64,000 nucleotides of DNA from Phalacrocorax aristotelis (Eukaryota > Chordata > Aves > Suliformes > Phalacrocoracidae): the NCBI RefSeq assembly GCF_949628215.1, contig NC_134276.1:134044125-134108124 (forward strand), given 5' to 3'. The translations under genes were made by a program, and so were the position numbers. The stretch's first letter is position 1, and each line of letters opens with the position of its first letter. The notes beneath the pieces are model-generated. The model saw nothing but the letters and a program-made list of their open reading frames with translations. It made no database searches and had not been told where the DNA came from. Below, piece by piece: positions 1 to 11,126 of this stretch.

Positions 1-3000
1 CCTGGAAATAGAGTTGGGCTAAAATGCGTAACGCGTCCACCCCGGCAAGGGACTGGGGCTAAAATCAGGACCGGGTCCATCCCGGCAAGGGACTGGGGCT
101 AAAAGCCGGACCGGGTCCACCCCGGCAAGGGACTGGGGCTACAACTGGGACCGGGTCTGCCATGGCAATGGACCGGAGGTAAAACCCGGAGCGGATCCGC
201 ACTGGAAATAGAGTGGGGCTAAAACCCGGACCGGGTTCGCTCTGGCAATGGACTGGGGATAAAACCGGGGCTGGGCCCGCCATGGGAATGGACCGGGGCT
301 AAAATCCAAGCCGGGCCCGCTCCGGCAAGGGACTGGTGCTAAGACCCGTGCCGGGCCCGCCCCGGGAATGCACCGGGGCTAAAACCCGGCCGGGTCCGCC
401 CCAGCAATTGACTCGGGCTAAAACCCGGACCGGGCCCGCCATGGGAATGCACCGGGGCTAAAACCGGGGCCAGGCCCGCCATGGGAATGCACCGGGGCTA
501 AAAGCGGGACCGGGCCCGCCATGGGAATGGGGCTAAAACCCAGACCGGGTCCGCCACGGGAATGGACCAGAGGTAAAACCTGGATCGGATCCGCCCTGGA
601 AATAGAGTTGGGCTAAAATGCGTACCGCGTCCACCCCGGCAATGGACTGAGGCTAAAACCGGGACCGGGTCCATCCCGGCAAGGGACTGGGGCTACAACT
701 GGTACCGGGTCCGCCATGGGAATGGACCGGAGGTAAAACCCGGACCGGATCTCCACTGGAAATAGAGTGGGGCTAAAACCCGGACCGGGTCCGCCATGGG
801 AATGGACCGGAGGTAAAACCTGGACCGGATCCGCCCTGGAAATAGAGTTGGGCTAAAATGCGTACCGCGTCCACCCCGGCAATGGACTGAGGCTAAAACC
901 AGGACCAGGTCCGCCCCGGCAAGGGACTGGGGCTAAAATGCGTACCGCGTCCACCCCGGCAAGGGACTGGGGCTAAAACCCGGACCGGGTCCGCCCCGGC
1001 AATGGACTGGGGCTACAACTGGGACCCGGTCCGCCATGGGCATGGACCGGAAGTAAAACACGGAGCGGGGCCGCCATGGGTATGCACCGGGGCTAAAAGC
1101 GGGGCCGAGCCCGCCATGGGAATGCACCGGGGCTAAAAGCGGGACCGGACCCACCATGGGAATGGGGCTAAAACCCGGACCGGGTCCGCCATGCGAATGG
1201 ACCGGAGGTAAAACCTGGATCGGATCCGCCCTGGAAATAGAATTGGGCTAAAATGCATACCGCATGCACCCCGGCAATGGACTGAGGCTAAAACCGGGAC
1301 TGGGTCCACCCCGGCAAGGGACTGGGGCTAAAGTCGGGACCGGGTCCATCCCGGCAAGGGACTGAGGCTAAAACCCAGACCGGGTCCGCCCCGGCAATGA
1401 ACTGGGGATGAAACCGGGGCCGGGCCCGCCATGGGAATGCACCGGGGCTAAAACAGGGACCGGGCCCGCCCAGGGGATGCACCGGGGTTAAAACAGGGAC
1501 CGGGCCCGCCCAGGGGATGCACCGGGGCTAAAACCGGGGCCGGGCCCGCCATGGGAATGCACCGGGGCTAAAACAAGGGCACGATCCGCCCCGGCAGGGA
1601 CCGGGGTTAAAACCCGGACCGGGCCCGCCCCGGAATTAGAGTGGGGATAAAATGCAGATGGGGTCCGCCCCGGCAAGGGACCGGGGCTACAACCGGGACC
1701 GGGTCCGCCCTGGCAAGGGACTGGGGCTAAAACCGGGACCGGGTCCGCCATGGGAATGGACCAGAGGTATAACCCGTACCGGTTCTGCCCTGAAAATAGA
1801 GAGGGGTTAAAACCTTAACCGGCTCCGCCCCGGCAATGTACTGGTGCTAAAACCCAGACCGTGTCCGCCCCGGCAAGGGACTAGGGCTAAAACCGGGACC
1901 GGGTCCGCCATGGGAATGGACCAGAGGTAAAACCCGTACCGGTTCTGCCCTGAAAAAAGAGAGAGGTTAAAACCTTAACCGGCTCCGCCCCGGCAATGTA
2001 CTGGTGCTAAAACCCAGACCGTGTCCGCCCCGGCAATGGACCGGGGCTAAAACCCGGGCCAGACCCGCCCTGGGAATGCGTCGGGGCTAAAACCGGGGCC
2101 GGGCCCGCCCCGGCAGGGCACTGGGGCTAAAACCCGGGCCAGGCCCGCCCCGGGAATGCACCAGGGCTAAAACCGGGGCCGGGCCCACCATGGGACTGGG
2201 GCTAAAACCCGGACCGGGTCCACTCTGGCAATGGACTGGGGATAAAACCGGGGCCGGGCCCGCCATGGGAATGCACCGGGGCTAAAACCCGAGCCGGGCC
2301 CGCTCCGGCAAGGGACTGGGGCTAAAACCCGGGCCGGGCCCGCCATGGGAATGCACCGGGGCTAAAACCCAGGCCTGGCCCGCCACGGCAAGGGACCAGG
2401 GCTAAAACCCGGACTGGGCCCGCCCCGGAAATAGAGTGGGGATAAAATGCAGACGGGGTCCGCCCCGGCAATGGACCGGGGCTAAAACCCGGACCGGGTC
2501 TGACCCGGAAATGCACCAGGGCTAAAACCGGGAGCGGGACCACGCCGGCAAGAGGCAGCTGCTACAGCCGGGACCAGGTCCGCCATGGGAACGGACCGTA
2601 GGTAAAACCCGGACCGGGTCCACCCTGAAAATAGAGTGGGCTAAAACCGGGACCGGCTCCGCACCGGCAATGGACTGGTGCTAAAACCCAGACCGTGTCC
2701 GCACCAGCAATGGAACGGGGCTAAAACCTGGACCGGGTCCGCCCCGGAAATAGAGTGGGGATAAAATGCAGACGGGGTCCGCCCTGGCAAAGGACCGGGG
2801 CTAAAACCCGGGCCGGGTCCGCCCCGGCAATGGACTCGGGCTAAAACCGGGGCCGGGCCCGCCATGGGAATGCACCGGGGCTAAAACCGGGGCCAAAACC
2901 GGGGCCAAGACCACCATGGGAATGGGGCTAAAACCGGGACCGGGTCCGCCATGGGAATGGACCGGAGGTAAAACATGGAACGGATCCGCCCTGGAAATAG

Positions 3001-4745
3001 AGTGGGGCTAAAACCAGGACCGTGTCCGCCCCGGCAAGGGACTGGGGCTAAAAACCGGACCAGGTCCGCCAAGGCAAAGGACTGGGGCTAAAACCCGGAC
3101 CTGGTCCGCCTCAGCAACAGACTGGGGCTAAAGCCGGGACCGGGACCGCCATGGAATGGACCGGAGGTAAAACACGGACCGGATCCGCCCTGGAAATAGA
3201 GTGGGGCTAAAACCCGGACCGGGTCCGCCCCGGCAATGGACTGGGGATAAAACCAGGGCTGGGCCCGCCATGGGAATGCATCAGGGCTAAAACCCGAGCC
3301 GGGCCCGCCCCGGCACCGGACTGGGGCTAAAACCTTGGCCGAGCCCGCTATGGGAATGCACCGGGGCTAAAACCCGATCCGGGCCCGCCATGGGAATGCA
3401 CGGGGATTAAACCCGGGCCGGGCCCGCCACGGGAATGCACCGGGGCTAAAACCGGGGCCGGGCCCGCCACGGGAATGCACCGGGGCTAAAACAGCGGCCG
3501 GGTCCGCCCCGGCAAGGGACCGGTGCTAAAACCGGGACCCGGTCCACGCCGGCAACAGGCAGGAGCTAAAAGCGGGACCGGGCCCTCCCCGGAAACAGAG
3601 TGGGGATAAAATGCAGACTGGGTCCGCCTCGGCAAGGGACCGGGGCCAAAACCCGGACCGGATCTGTCCTGGAAACAGGGTGGGGCTAAAACTCGGACAG
3701 TGTCCGCCCCGGCAATGCACCGGGGCTAAAACCTGGGCCGGGCCCGCCATGGGAATGCACCGGAGCTAAAACCCGGGGCGGGCCCGCCATGAGAATGCAC
3801 CGGGGCTAAAACCCAGAGCGGGCCCGCCCCGGGAATGCACCGAGGCTACAACCGGGACCAGGTCCGCGCCGGCAAGAGGCCGGGGCTAAAAGCGGGACCG
3901 GGTCCGCCCCGGCAAGGGACTGGGGCTAAAACCGGGTCCGGGCCCGCCATGGGAATGCACCGGGGCTAAAACCTGATCCAGGCCCGCCATGGGAATGCAC
4001 CGGGGCTAAAATTCGGGCCGGGCCCGCCCCGGGATGCACCGGGGCTTAAACCGGGGTCGGGCCCGCCATGGGAATGCACCGGTGCTAAAAGCGGGACCGG
4101 GCCCGCCATGGGAATGGGGCTAAAACCCGGACCGGGTCCACCATGGGAATGGACCGGAGGTAAAACCTGGACCGGATCCGCCCTGGAAATAGAGTCGGGC
4201 TAAAATGCTTAACGCGTCCACCCCGGCCATGGACTGTGGCTAAAAGCCGGACCGGGTCCGCCCCGGCAAGGGACTGGGGCTAAAATCGGGACCGGGTCCA
4301 CCCCGGCAAGGAACTGGGGCTAAAACCCGGACCGGGTACGCCATGGGAGTGGACCGGAGGTAAAACCCGTACCGGATCCGCCCTGGAAATAGAGTGGGGA
4401 TAAAATGCGGACCGGGTCCCTGGCAAAGGACGGGGGCTAAATCCTGGACCGGGTCTGCCCCGGCAAGGGACTAGGGCTAAAACCGGGACCGGGTCTGCCC
4501 CGGCAAGGGACTAGGGCTAAAACAGGGACCGGGCCCGCCCCGGCAAGAGACTGGGGTAAAACCGGGACTAGGGCCAAAACCGGGTCCGGGTCCACCCCAG
4601 CAAGGGACTGGGTCTAAAACCGGGACTGGGGACAAAACCGGACCGGGTCCGCCCCGTCAAGGGACCGGGACCAAAACTGGGACTGGGGCCAAAACTGGAC
4701 CGGGTCCACCCTCGCATTGGACTGGGGCTAAAACCCGAACAGGAT
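1..4745. repeat. GC-rich 40-bp minisatellite array
   Basis: About 118 head-to-tail units of 40 bp, running off the left edge of the window. Each unit has a nearly invariant GGGGCTAAAACC-like core followed by GGACCGGGTCCGCC or a variant. Three main spacer types alternate: one with CCGGCAAGGGACT, one with CATGGGAATGCACC or CATGGGAATGGACC, and one with CTGGAAATAGAGT. Because 40 is not a multiple of 3 and stops are rare on the minus strand, many proline/glycine-rich frames appear there; they are by-products of the repeat. I do not recognise the family; 40-42-bp satellites are known in galliform birds but this unit does not look like one I know. Confidence 0.95.
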
Positions 4746-4764
4746 CCACCCACCACTAAATCTG

Positions 4765-5843
4765 ATTGCTGGGCCTCATCGAGCTGCAGTGCAGCTTGCG
4801 CAGACACACCAACACTGGGTTCTGCGCCTGCCTCGCCTCCCAAAAAGCCAAACATTCCCGCCCTCGGCCATATGCTCATTTTTGCTGAGACGGTATCCAA
4901 AATCCAGAACGTCCCAGGATTGCTCCCACAACAAAGGGGCCACCAGTAAAAGCTATTGCTGGGCCTCACCAGCCTTTGGCACCGCTTGTGCAGACACACC
5001 AACACTGGGGCTCTGCGCCTGCCTAGCCTCCCAAAAAGCCAAACGTTCCTGCCCTCGGCCATATGCTCATTTTTGCTGAGACGGTATCCAAAATCCAGAA
5101 CGTCCCAGGATTGCTCCCACACCAAAGGGGACACCAGTAAAAGCTATTGATGTGCCTCACAGGCCTTTGGTACCGCTTGCACAGGCACACCGACAGTGGG
5201 GCTCTGCACCTGCTCAGCCTCCGAAAAATCCAAACATTCCCTCCCTCAGCCGATCCTCATTTTTGCCAACATGGCCTCCAAAATTCAAAACGTCCCAAAA
5301 TAATTCGCATAAAAAGAGCCCACCACTAAAACTTTTTGCTGGGCCTCACCGGCCTTTGGCACCGCTTGCACAGGCACACCAACACTGGGGCTCTGCGCCT
5401 GCCTAGCCTCCCAAAAAGCCAAACATTCCCATCCTCGGCCAATCCTCATTTTTACCGCCGGCATCATCCAAAATCCAAAACGTCCCAGGATTGCTCCCAC
5501 ACCAAAAGGGACACCACTAAAAGCTATTGCTGGGCCTCACCGGCCTTTGGCACCGCTTGTGCAGACACACCAACACTGGGGCTCTGCGCCTGCCCAGCCT
5601 CCCAAAAATCCAAATGTTCCCTGCCTCGTCCAATTCTCATGTTTGCCAAGACAGCCGCCAAAATTCAAAACGTCCCAAAATAATTCGCAAACAAAAGAGC
5701 CCACAATTTAAAGCTATTGCTGGGACTCACAGGCCTTTGGCACCGCTTGCGCAGGCACACCAACACTGGGGCTCTGCGCCTGCCTAGCCCTACAAAAATT
5801 TATCCCTTCTCTCCCTCTCTGTCAATTTTTCCCGGAGATGGGA
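4765..5843 (+). repeat. 190-bp satellite, orientation A, block 1
   Basis: Five full units and one partial start at about 4765, 4955, 5145, 5335, 5525 and 5716, a spacing of 190-191 bp. Each begins near ATTGCTGGGCCTCACC and carries ACACCAACACTGGGGCTC and a CCAAAACGTCCCAGGATTG-type segment. The last unit decays after 5790 and is cut by an LTR at 5844. Satellites of about 190 bp are known from several non-passerine birds; whether this is the same family is an inference. Short frames inside the units are repeat by-products. Confidence 0.93.
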
Positions 5844-6613
5844 TGTCACAATCCACTGCTGGGGTGAAAAATTTGGCAGAGGTTGAACCCCCTTGCTTTC
5901 CAACTGACCTCAGATAATTCTGGGAGGTTGGGTGCAGCTGGGCTTAACTTCTGTTTAACTCCAATGTTTTACCGTGCCTTGGTTCCTGTTACATTCTCAG
6001 AAACAGACTTAAGATTCAAAACAGAGTCAAGCACCAAGCCACTGAATTTGGCCAACAATAAATACAGTAGAGAAACACATGGATAGAGTAAAAAAGTGAG
6101 AAACGGAAAGAGGTAGAGCGAGAACGAGCACGAGAGTGTTGCTATACATACCACCATGCATCTGCGGTGGTCTGTACATTCATGTGCTTGGTCCATCTGT
6201 CCGTGCGATCCTCTGTATCTTCTTATCTGGTGGATGGTGAATGTTACAGAATGCTCCTCGTGGTCTCTGCTGGTTTCCCCTTTTTAAAGGGTGGTCCTGC
6301 TGCAGAGGCAATAACTGTTTTCAGTACCCACACCTCCCACCCCGCAGTGGGGTGCATGCCTGTTACTGTCACTAGGAGGTGCTTGAAAGTTCTACAGGAT
6401 ACGAACGCCCCCCATATGTTGTAGTCGACCCTGGGCCCAGACGCTTTGAAGAGGACATGTACTCCGAGACAACAAGACACACATTCCTGTAGAGCAGAAT
6501 TAAAAGTGAGACCCTTGGTGACTAAACCGTGCCGGTCAGGTGCCATGGTGATCAGGCTTCAGTAGTTCAACTTGCCTGCCAAAAATGCTGAAACAAGTTT
6601 CTAATCCCTTACA
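5844..6613 (-). mobile_element. Solo LTR, family A, copy 1
   Basis: On the minus strand this starts TGTAAGGG at 6613 and ends GTGACA at 5844, the TG...CA ends of a retroviral LTR. It aligns along its length with 20613-21300 (minus) and with the outer parts of 53529-54879 (plus). The TATA box seen in the third copy has decayed to a TTTAAAAAGG-like form near 6283, and the AATAAA of the third copy is lost near 6055. No internal retroviral sequence adjoins it, so it is a solo LTR. It sits inside the 190-bp satellite; I could not identify a clean target duplication. Confidence 0.85.
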
Positions 6614-6905
6614 AGGGCTTCCAAAATCCAAAACGTCCCAGGATTGCTCCCACACCAAAGGGGACACCACTTAAAGCTATTGCTGGGCCTCACCGGACTT
6701 TGGCACCGCTTGCGCAGGTACACCAACACTGGGGCTCTGCACCTGCCTAGCCTCCCAAAAGTCCAAACGTTCCCACCCTTGGCCGTTCTTCATTTTTGCC
6801 AAGATGGCCTCCAAAATCCAAAACGTCCCAGGATTGCTCCCACATCAAAGGTCCCACCACTAAAAGCTATTGCTGGGCCTCACCAGCCTTTGACACCACT
6901 TGCGC
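6614..6905 (+). repeat. 190-bp satellite, orientation A, block 2
   Basis: About one and a half satellite units resume directly after the solo LTR, beginning with the CCAAAATCC/ACGTCCCAGG segment at 6620 and ending in the middle of a unit near 6905. This shows the array was continuous before the LTR inserted. Confidence 0.9.
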
Positions 6906-7235
6906 AGAGTATGGCAGCGTATGGCCTGCACAGTTTACGCCATGTCTCTCCGCACTTTGTCACGACCTCTCGTCGCCTGCCAAGAGACCAAGACAGAACA
7001 GACCTCATTGACACCCAAATTCAATGGCAAACCCCATCTGAGAAAAGCTGATGAACCTGCCTCCCTTTCCCAACCATCCTCCGGTCCCTAAAACCTTAGA
7101 ACCCCCTTCTCTTCTCCTCCTGAACCACCAGGGAAGGAACCCCACCCCTTCCCAACAGCCCCTAACCCCAACACCAGTGCTGCTCACTATCAGCCCTATT
7201 AGGAGATACTGTCAACAACTTCAACAGTAAACAAC
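6906..7235. repeat. Mosaic of three dispersed low-copy repeats
   Basis: No gene. Three blocks recur elsewhere in the window: 6917-7000 resembles the reverse complement of about 22046-22125; 7070-7158 is nearly identical to 19743-19830; 7179-7234 is nearly identical to 20176-20230. The last block abuts the old LTR that begins at 7236. The order B-C is kept in both places although the spacer between them differs greatly in length, which suggests fragments of one longer repeat. Identity unknown. Confidence 0.75.
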
Positions 7236-7609
7236 TGTCATGGTTTTACCTGGGATAGAGTTAAGTTTCTTCACTGCAGCTGGCATAGTGCTGTGCTTTG
7301 GACTTAGTATCAAAACAATGTTGATAGCACACCCATGTTTTGGTTGTTGCTGGGTAGTGCTTGTACTAGTCAAGGACTTTTCTAGCTTCCCATGCTCTGC
7401 CAGGTGCACAAGAAGCCGGGAGGGGACAGGGCACAGCTAAGAGAGCTGATTCAAACTGGCCAAAGGGATATTCCGTATCGTGTGATGTCATCCCCAGTAT
7501 GTTAACTGGGAGGAGCTGGCTGGGGGAGGGAGGCAGCAATCATAGCTCAGTGTCAGGCAGCGTCAGGCAGCGGATGGTGAGCAGTTGTATCGTTTGTGGT
7601 TTTGTATTG
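7236..7609 (+). mobile_element. ERVK-type solo LTR, 5' part (split)
   Basis: Begins TGTCATGG, the start of a large avian class II LTR group with TGG-TTT near the 5' end. It matches the general layout of the complete LTR at 49667-50156. It is interrupted at 7610 by a provirus and continues at 18512. With the provirus and one copy of its target duplication removed, the two parts make about 566 bp. No convincing target duplication of this LTR itself is seen at 7230-7235 versus 18704-18709. Confidence 0.8.
7604..7609. other. Target-site duplication GTATTG, left copy
   Basis: The hexamer immediately left of the outer provirus is repeated exactly at 18506-18511. Six bases is the duplication length made by alpharetroviral integrase. 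It fixes the outer proviral limits at 7610 and 18505. Confidence 0.95.
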
Positions 7610-7859
7610 TGTTGCTGTATGCTTCTATGGGAGAACTTATCTTGGGCCACATATCTCCGGGACACAGGGCTCTACCCACCCTGGGGACAGTGATGCACAG
7701 ACATCAATATGATGGATACAAAATGTCCGTTTATTTAGCTGCGTCACACGCTTATATAGCTCTTGCGCTTCCTGTTCCTGCTACTCCTATGGGGAGGAGT
7801 CTATCTTTCCGTAACATCCCGTGATCTTCCGCTCGCCGATCCCTGTCTATTCCCCTACA
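7610..7859 (-). mobile_element. Outer provirus 3' LTR
   Basis: 250 bp, TG...CA ends. The minus strand shows TATATAAG (7751-7760) and an AATAAA signal about 20 bp downstream. It differs from the partner LTR at three sites seen by eye (near 7619, 7782 and 7813). Confidence 0.95.
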
Positions 7860-7872
7860 TCTCCCCCTCCCC
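7860..7872 (-). promoter_or_regulatory. Outer provirus polypurine tract
   Basis: On the minus strand GGGGAGGGGGAGA lies directly upstream of the 3' LTR; this is the usual plus-strand DNA primer of retroviruses. Confidence 0.85.
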
Positions 7873-7887
7873 ATGCTACTAAAAGTT

Positions 7888-8064
7888 CTACAAAGCTACT
7901 TGCGTAAGCGGATACATATTGCGGTCAGGTCTATATTCATGTAACTCTTGCAGGCACTCTTTGATTTGTCTTATAACACAGCATAACAATGGCAGCCCAC
8001 AAGTAACCATGGTTACTACACACAACAAGATCCCCCCAATTATTACTATCCAGTCCCAGCTCAT
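7888..8064 (-). pseudogene. Outer provirus env remnant: membrane anchor and tail
   Basis: A 58-codon frame from an ATG at 8064 to TAG at 7888. Residues 5-30 are strongly hydrophobic with several Cys, followed by a basic and then mixed tail ending shortly before the polypurine tract. Position and shape fit the C-terminal membrane segment of a retroviral TM protein. The surface unit, fusion peptide and Cys loop are absent, because the integrase frame ends only 152 bp upstream. Inference: an internal deletion removed most of env. Confidence 0.6.
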
Positions 8065-8215
8065 ATCTCTCTTTTGTCGCCCTTTCCCAGTGTCGCTCTC
8101 GCTGCAATATTGCTTGCGATCTTGTCAAGGAGCTCATTTCTTTTCCCAATGGTACGGCAAGCATGAGGATCCATGTCAGCAGACCCTGCAAAGAGACAAC
8201 TCAGAAAGGGATTAT

Positions 8216-9426
8216 TCATTGTACATCCTTGCACAGTTCTGCTTTCACACATTTTGCAGGCACCCACTCTATGCGCCCTTCATTCTCAACCGCGGCGTAG
8301 CCCCTCCCCAGGCATCTCAGTTTCCATCCTCTCTCCCATTGCTCACTGCCTGGGAACCTTACTCGTACCTGCGGATAGCGCTCACCTGCTTGAGCTTTGC
8401 CAAAGTGCTTCTCCACTGCTGTAACTTGCTCCTGCCCGCGTATAAAATGATTAAGCCAATATAATGCATGCATTAAAATAGTTTGCTGAGCTGCTACGGG
8501 TATAGCTCCCTTATACCTCTCCCCCTCCCCAAGCTGTATTATTTTTGCTTTCAAGGTGCGATGAGCGCGTTCAACTATTGCCTGCCCCGTGCAATTGTAA
8601 GCAATGCCGTGTTTTAATACAATATTCCAAGCTTTACACCATTCTTCGGTACTTCGAGCCCGAAAGCATGGTCCATTGTCTGTTTTTATCTCGGTGGGCT
8701 TTCCAAGCCACGCCATTACCGTGGTCCAATGCGCAGTCAAGTGCATTGCGGTCTGCTTCCGATGTTGAGTAGCCATGATGACTCCACTATATGTATCAGT
8801 TGTAATTGCCAGGTGCCATCTGGGGGCCAACTGTGGACATTCAGTAAAGTCAGTCTGCCAGATAGCATTTGCTTCCAGTCCTCGAGGGTTGACTCCTGCC
8901 TCCCACAATGGCAAGTGCTGACAGTAAGGACAGGTGGCTACTACTTCTCTTGCTGCTCTTATTGAGATGCCACACTCCTTTGCCAAGGCTTTAGCACCCA
9001 GGTGCAGTTGTTCATGCCGTTTCTTTGCCTCCGTCAATGTCCAGACTCCCGTGGCTGCCTCATCAGCCATGCGATTCCCCTCAATCAGTGGTCCAGGCCC
9101 CGTCTGATGACTGCGAATGTGAATTACTGTCACAGTTGCTCCTCGCTGCGATAAAGCAACCTCTAGCATCAAGGCAATTTCCGTGTGTGTTACACCCTCT
9201 TGTTTCATGGACGTGACTAATTTATACACATATAAAGAGTCCGTGCACACATTTATATGCCGATCTCTATCCTTTCGCAGGGCCATCTCTAGCGCTTTCG
9301 CTTCTAGCCACTGCACACTTTTACCCTGCTCCTCATACGTCTGGCGCATCCAACTATTCTCTTCTTTCCACACTACCGCCGCTCTGTTCGTCTTCGAGGA
9401 AGCATCTGTGAAATATGTTGGTCCTG
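8216..9426 (-). CDS. Outer provirus pol: RNase H and integrase segment
   Basis: Open frame, no stop. The frame reads back into the U5 of the inner LTR as far as 9460 but without an ATG there (TTG at 9460); the first ATG is at 9349. Counting residues from 9460, RNase H acidic residues are D19 (TDAS), E53, D74 (CTDS) and D133. Integrase follows: zinc site H149, H153, C177, C180; catalytic D204 (WQTD), D261 (TDNG) and E297 with the 35-residue D-E spacing; then a basic C-terminal domain with WERGWK and RIEWVPAK. All key residues are present. The upstream part of the same frame is at 14558 and above. Confidence 0.93.
9421..9426. other. Target-site duplication GTCCTG, left copy
   Basis: Repeated exactly at 14558-14563 and lying inside the outer provirus pol frame. 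Removing the inner provirus and one copy rejoins the RNase H coding region in frame. Confidence 0.95.
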
Positions 9427-9861
9427 TGCGGCGAGCGAGGAAAGCAAGCAGCCAACTCAACGTGAGTGATAGAGCAAGCTTCAGTTTTATTTTTAAGTCA
9501 CAGCGCTTTTATATGCTCTTGTAAACAAGCTTCAACAATTACTTCATACGGATTGCGACACCTCCTTAACGAACAGTCTATTTCTGTACTTCGTGCCTAA
9601 ACTCCTTGTTGTTTGTCGGATGCTCTCAAGGCCGAGAGATATCCCTGCCTTTCTTCTTTGCTCTCAAGGCCGAGATATCTCTCGCCTTTCTTCCTCCTCC
9701 TGGTGACTTGCAGATTCTCTGTAATTTCCCATCATCGGGTCTGACACTGGGTCTGTAGTCAAGCTAATTCCATCGCGTACCTATAATCCTCCAGCCCGCT
9801 TTCTATCTCAAACAACTTATCAGGGGACCCGCATGTGGATTCAAGCCTATAGTTTCCCACA
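9427..9861 (-). mobile_element. Inner provirus 3' LTR
   Basis: 435 bp. Minus strand starts TGTGGG at 9861 and ends CGCCGCA at 9427. TATAAAAG-type box near 9506-9516 and AATAAA at 9486-9491 (minus strand). The env stop codon lies inside U3 at 9759. Its only seen difference from the partner LTR is a T/A change near 9826. Confidence 0.95.
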
Positions 9862-11126
9862 TTTCCCCCTTTTTCTTTTGTTCCTTGAGAAAGGAACACG
9901 GCACTCATACTTCTTTCCATCATTCGTCGCATACATTGCGATATACAAGGAACACACATTAATACAATGATAAACAGTATAAATATCATTAGTGCCATCT
10001 GCAAAATACTCTTAATCCAATTGCCAATGCCCCATCCATTAAACAAGCTGTTAAACCAATGCCATGGATCATCCTCCCTAAGTTCTGAGACCCTCCTTCT
10101 TAAGCTCTCAATACTTGCATGTATTGATTCCGAATGATCTGATAGATTCATGCAACACATCCCTTCAAACTCAGCACACCCATGTCCTTGGGCTAAAAGC
10201 AAAAAATCTATGGCTGCGCGGTTTTGCAGCGTAGCGTGTCTTACAGAGCCTACATCTAGTAATAAGTCAGATAACGCCTTTGATGTGGCATTTGTTTGCT
10301 TAGCTAGCCAACACCCTAGCTTGTTTAATGTCGTGAGGCTTCGAGCAACACCAACTCCAGGAGCCAAGAAGGAAGCAGCTATGATCTTTGCCGGATTCCA
10401 AAACTCAGCCGTAGAGTCACAGCTGTTCTCAAACTTATGAGTGCTCCTTTTGCTTCTCATCTTTCTATAATGTTGATAAATCATTGAAGTGTTAGGAGTA
10501 AGAAGTGTTAGGCGACCTATAGAGCAAGGCCCTCCCTTTATATGTGACGGGATGCCAGGCCAAGCCCGGTCTCCACAAATTAAAAACAAACCTGCAGGTA
10601 GCGCAATAGGCATATTGCTAGAGCGTGAGATATTTGCAGAGGTGTAGTTACACCAAGCAGTGGCATTTTTATATACACTTAGGGTGGCATTCACAGGCCA
10701 AGAAAGAGACTGGTTTCGTTCCGTATAATTAAAGTATAAGCAAGCATCCATTGACAAAGAACCCAATAGCTCAAGCTCTTGTGGCTCGAAATTAGTTTGA
10801 GGGCGATGGACTGCCCAACCGTCCCAATTATTCACACAATTCTGGGGAGTATCACAAAGGCTCCCTAAGTGTGGTGTATTTTGTGGTATCACTAGCGTCC
10901 AATTATCAACCGGCACTCCAACCAAACAGGTGGAGAGGGGATTTCCTGGCGATGACAATGATAGGCAGATGGAATCTTGGCCTGTTAGATTTGCCAGGGT
11001 AACCCATACATTCTGTTTTGGCTGGGGCGGTATGTACATGCCCTCGGTGATTCTTATCACGATACTTACGATGACTAACGGGAGTACTATTGATTTGTCT
11101 AATCCAGTCAAGGGTGTGCAATTCAT
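9759..11126 (-). CDS. Inner provirus envelope polyprotein
   Basis: Uninterrupted 455-codon frame with an ATG at 11126. Hydrophobic signal at residues 11-29; surface unit with nine N-glycosylation sequons (for example residues 46, 75, 133, 212); furin-type RSKR at 224-227; transmembrane subunit with hydrophobic fusion region about 246-261, heptad-like stretch, CX6CC motif at C317...C324-C325, membrane span about 375-396 and a basic/acidic tail. The last third of the tail is encoded by U3 of the 3' LTR. CX6CC and the neighbouring segment are of the alpha/gammaretrovirus type, not the classic betaretrovirus type. The surface unit (about 200 residues) is short; a natural short form or an in-frame deletion are both possible. 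Confidence 0.9.
   Translation of the reverse strand: MNCTPLTGLDKSIVLPLVIVSIVIRITEGMYIPPQPKQNVWVTLANLTGQDSICLSLSSPGNPLSTCLVGVPVDNWTLVIPQNTPHLGSLCDTPQNCVNNWDGWAVHRPQTNFEPQELELLGSLSMDACLYFNYTERNQSLSWPVNATLSVYKNATAWCNYTSANISRSSNMPIALPAGLFLICGDRAWPGIPSHIKGGPCSIGRLTLLTPNTSMIYQHYRKMRSKRSTHKFENSCDSTAEFWNPAKIIAASFLAPGVGVARSLTTLNKLGCWLAKQTNATSKALSDLLLDVGSVRHATLQNRAAIDFLLLAQGHGCAEFEGMCCMNLSDHSESIHASIESLRRRVSELREDDPWHWFNSLFNGWGIGNWIKSILQMALMIFILFIIVLMCVPCISQCMRRMMERSMSAVFLSQGTKEKGGNVGNYRLESTCGSPDKLFEIESGLEDYRYAMELA
9862..9880 (-). promoter_or_regulatory. Inner provirus polypurine tract
   Basis: Minus strand AAAGAAAAAGGGGGAAA next to the 3' LTR. It is translated as part of the env tail. Confidence 0.88.

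Noticed and set aside
65..4720. Many minus-strand Pro/Gly-rich frames of 60-190 codons in the 40-bp array
   Set aside because: They are translations of a tandem repeat whose length is not a multiple of 3; all frames stay open by base composition.
4789..5787. Repeated plus-strand frames of 60-115 codons in the 190-bp satellite
   Set aside because: The same peptide recurs with each unit and shifts frame between units; no start context or domain.
9427..9460. A start codon donated by the inner LTR to the RNase H-integrase frame
   Set aside because: The apparent first residue is TTG, and the frame upstream to the TATA box has no ATG.
10150..10440. 96-codon plus-strand frame opposite env
   Set aside because: Antisense shadow of the env TM region.
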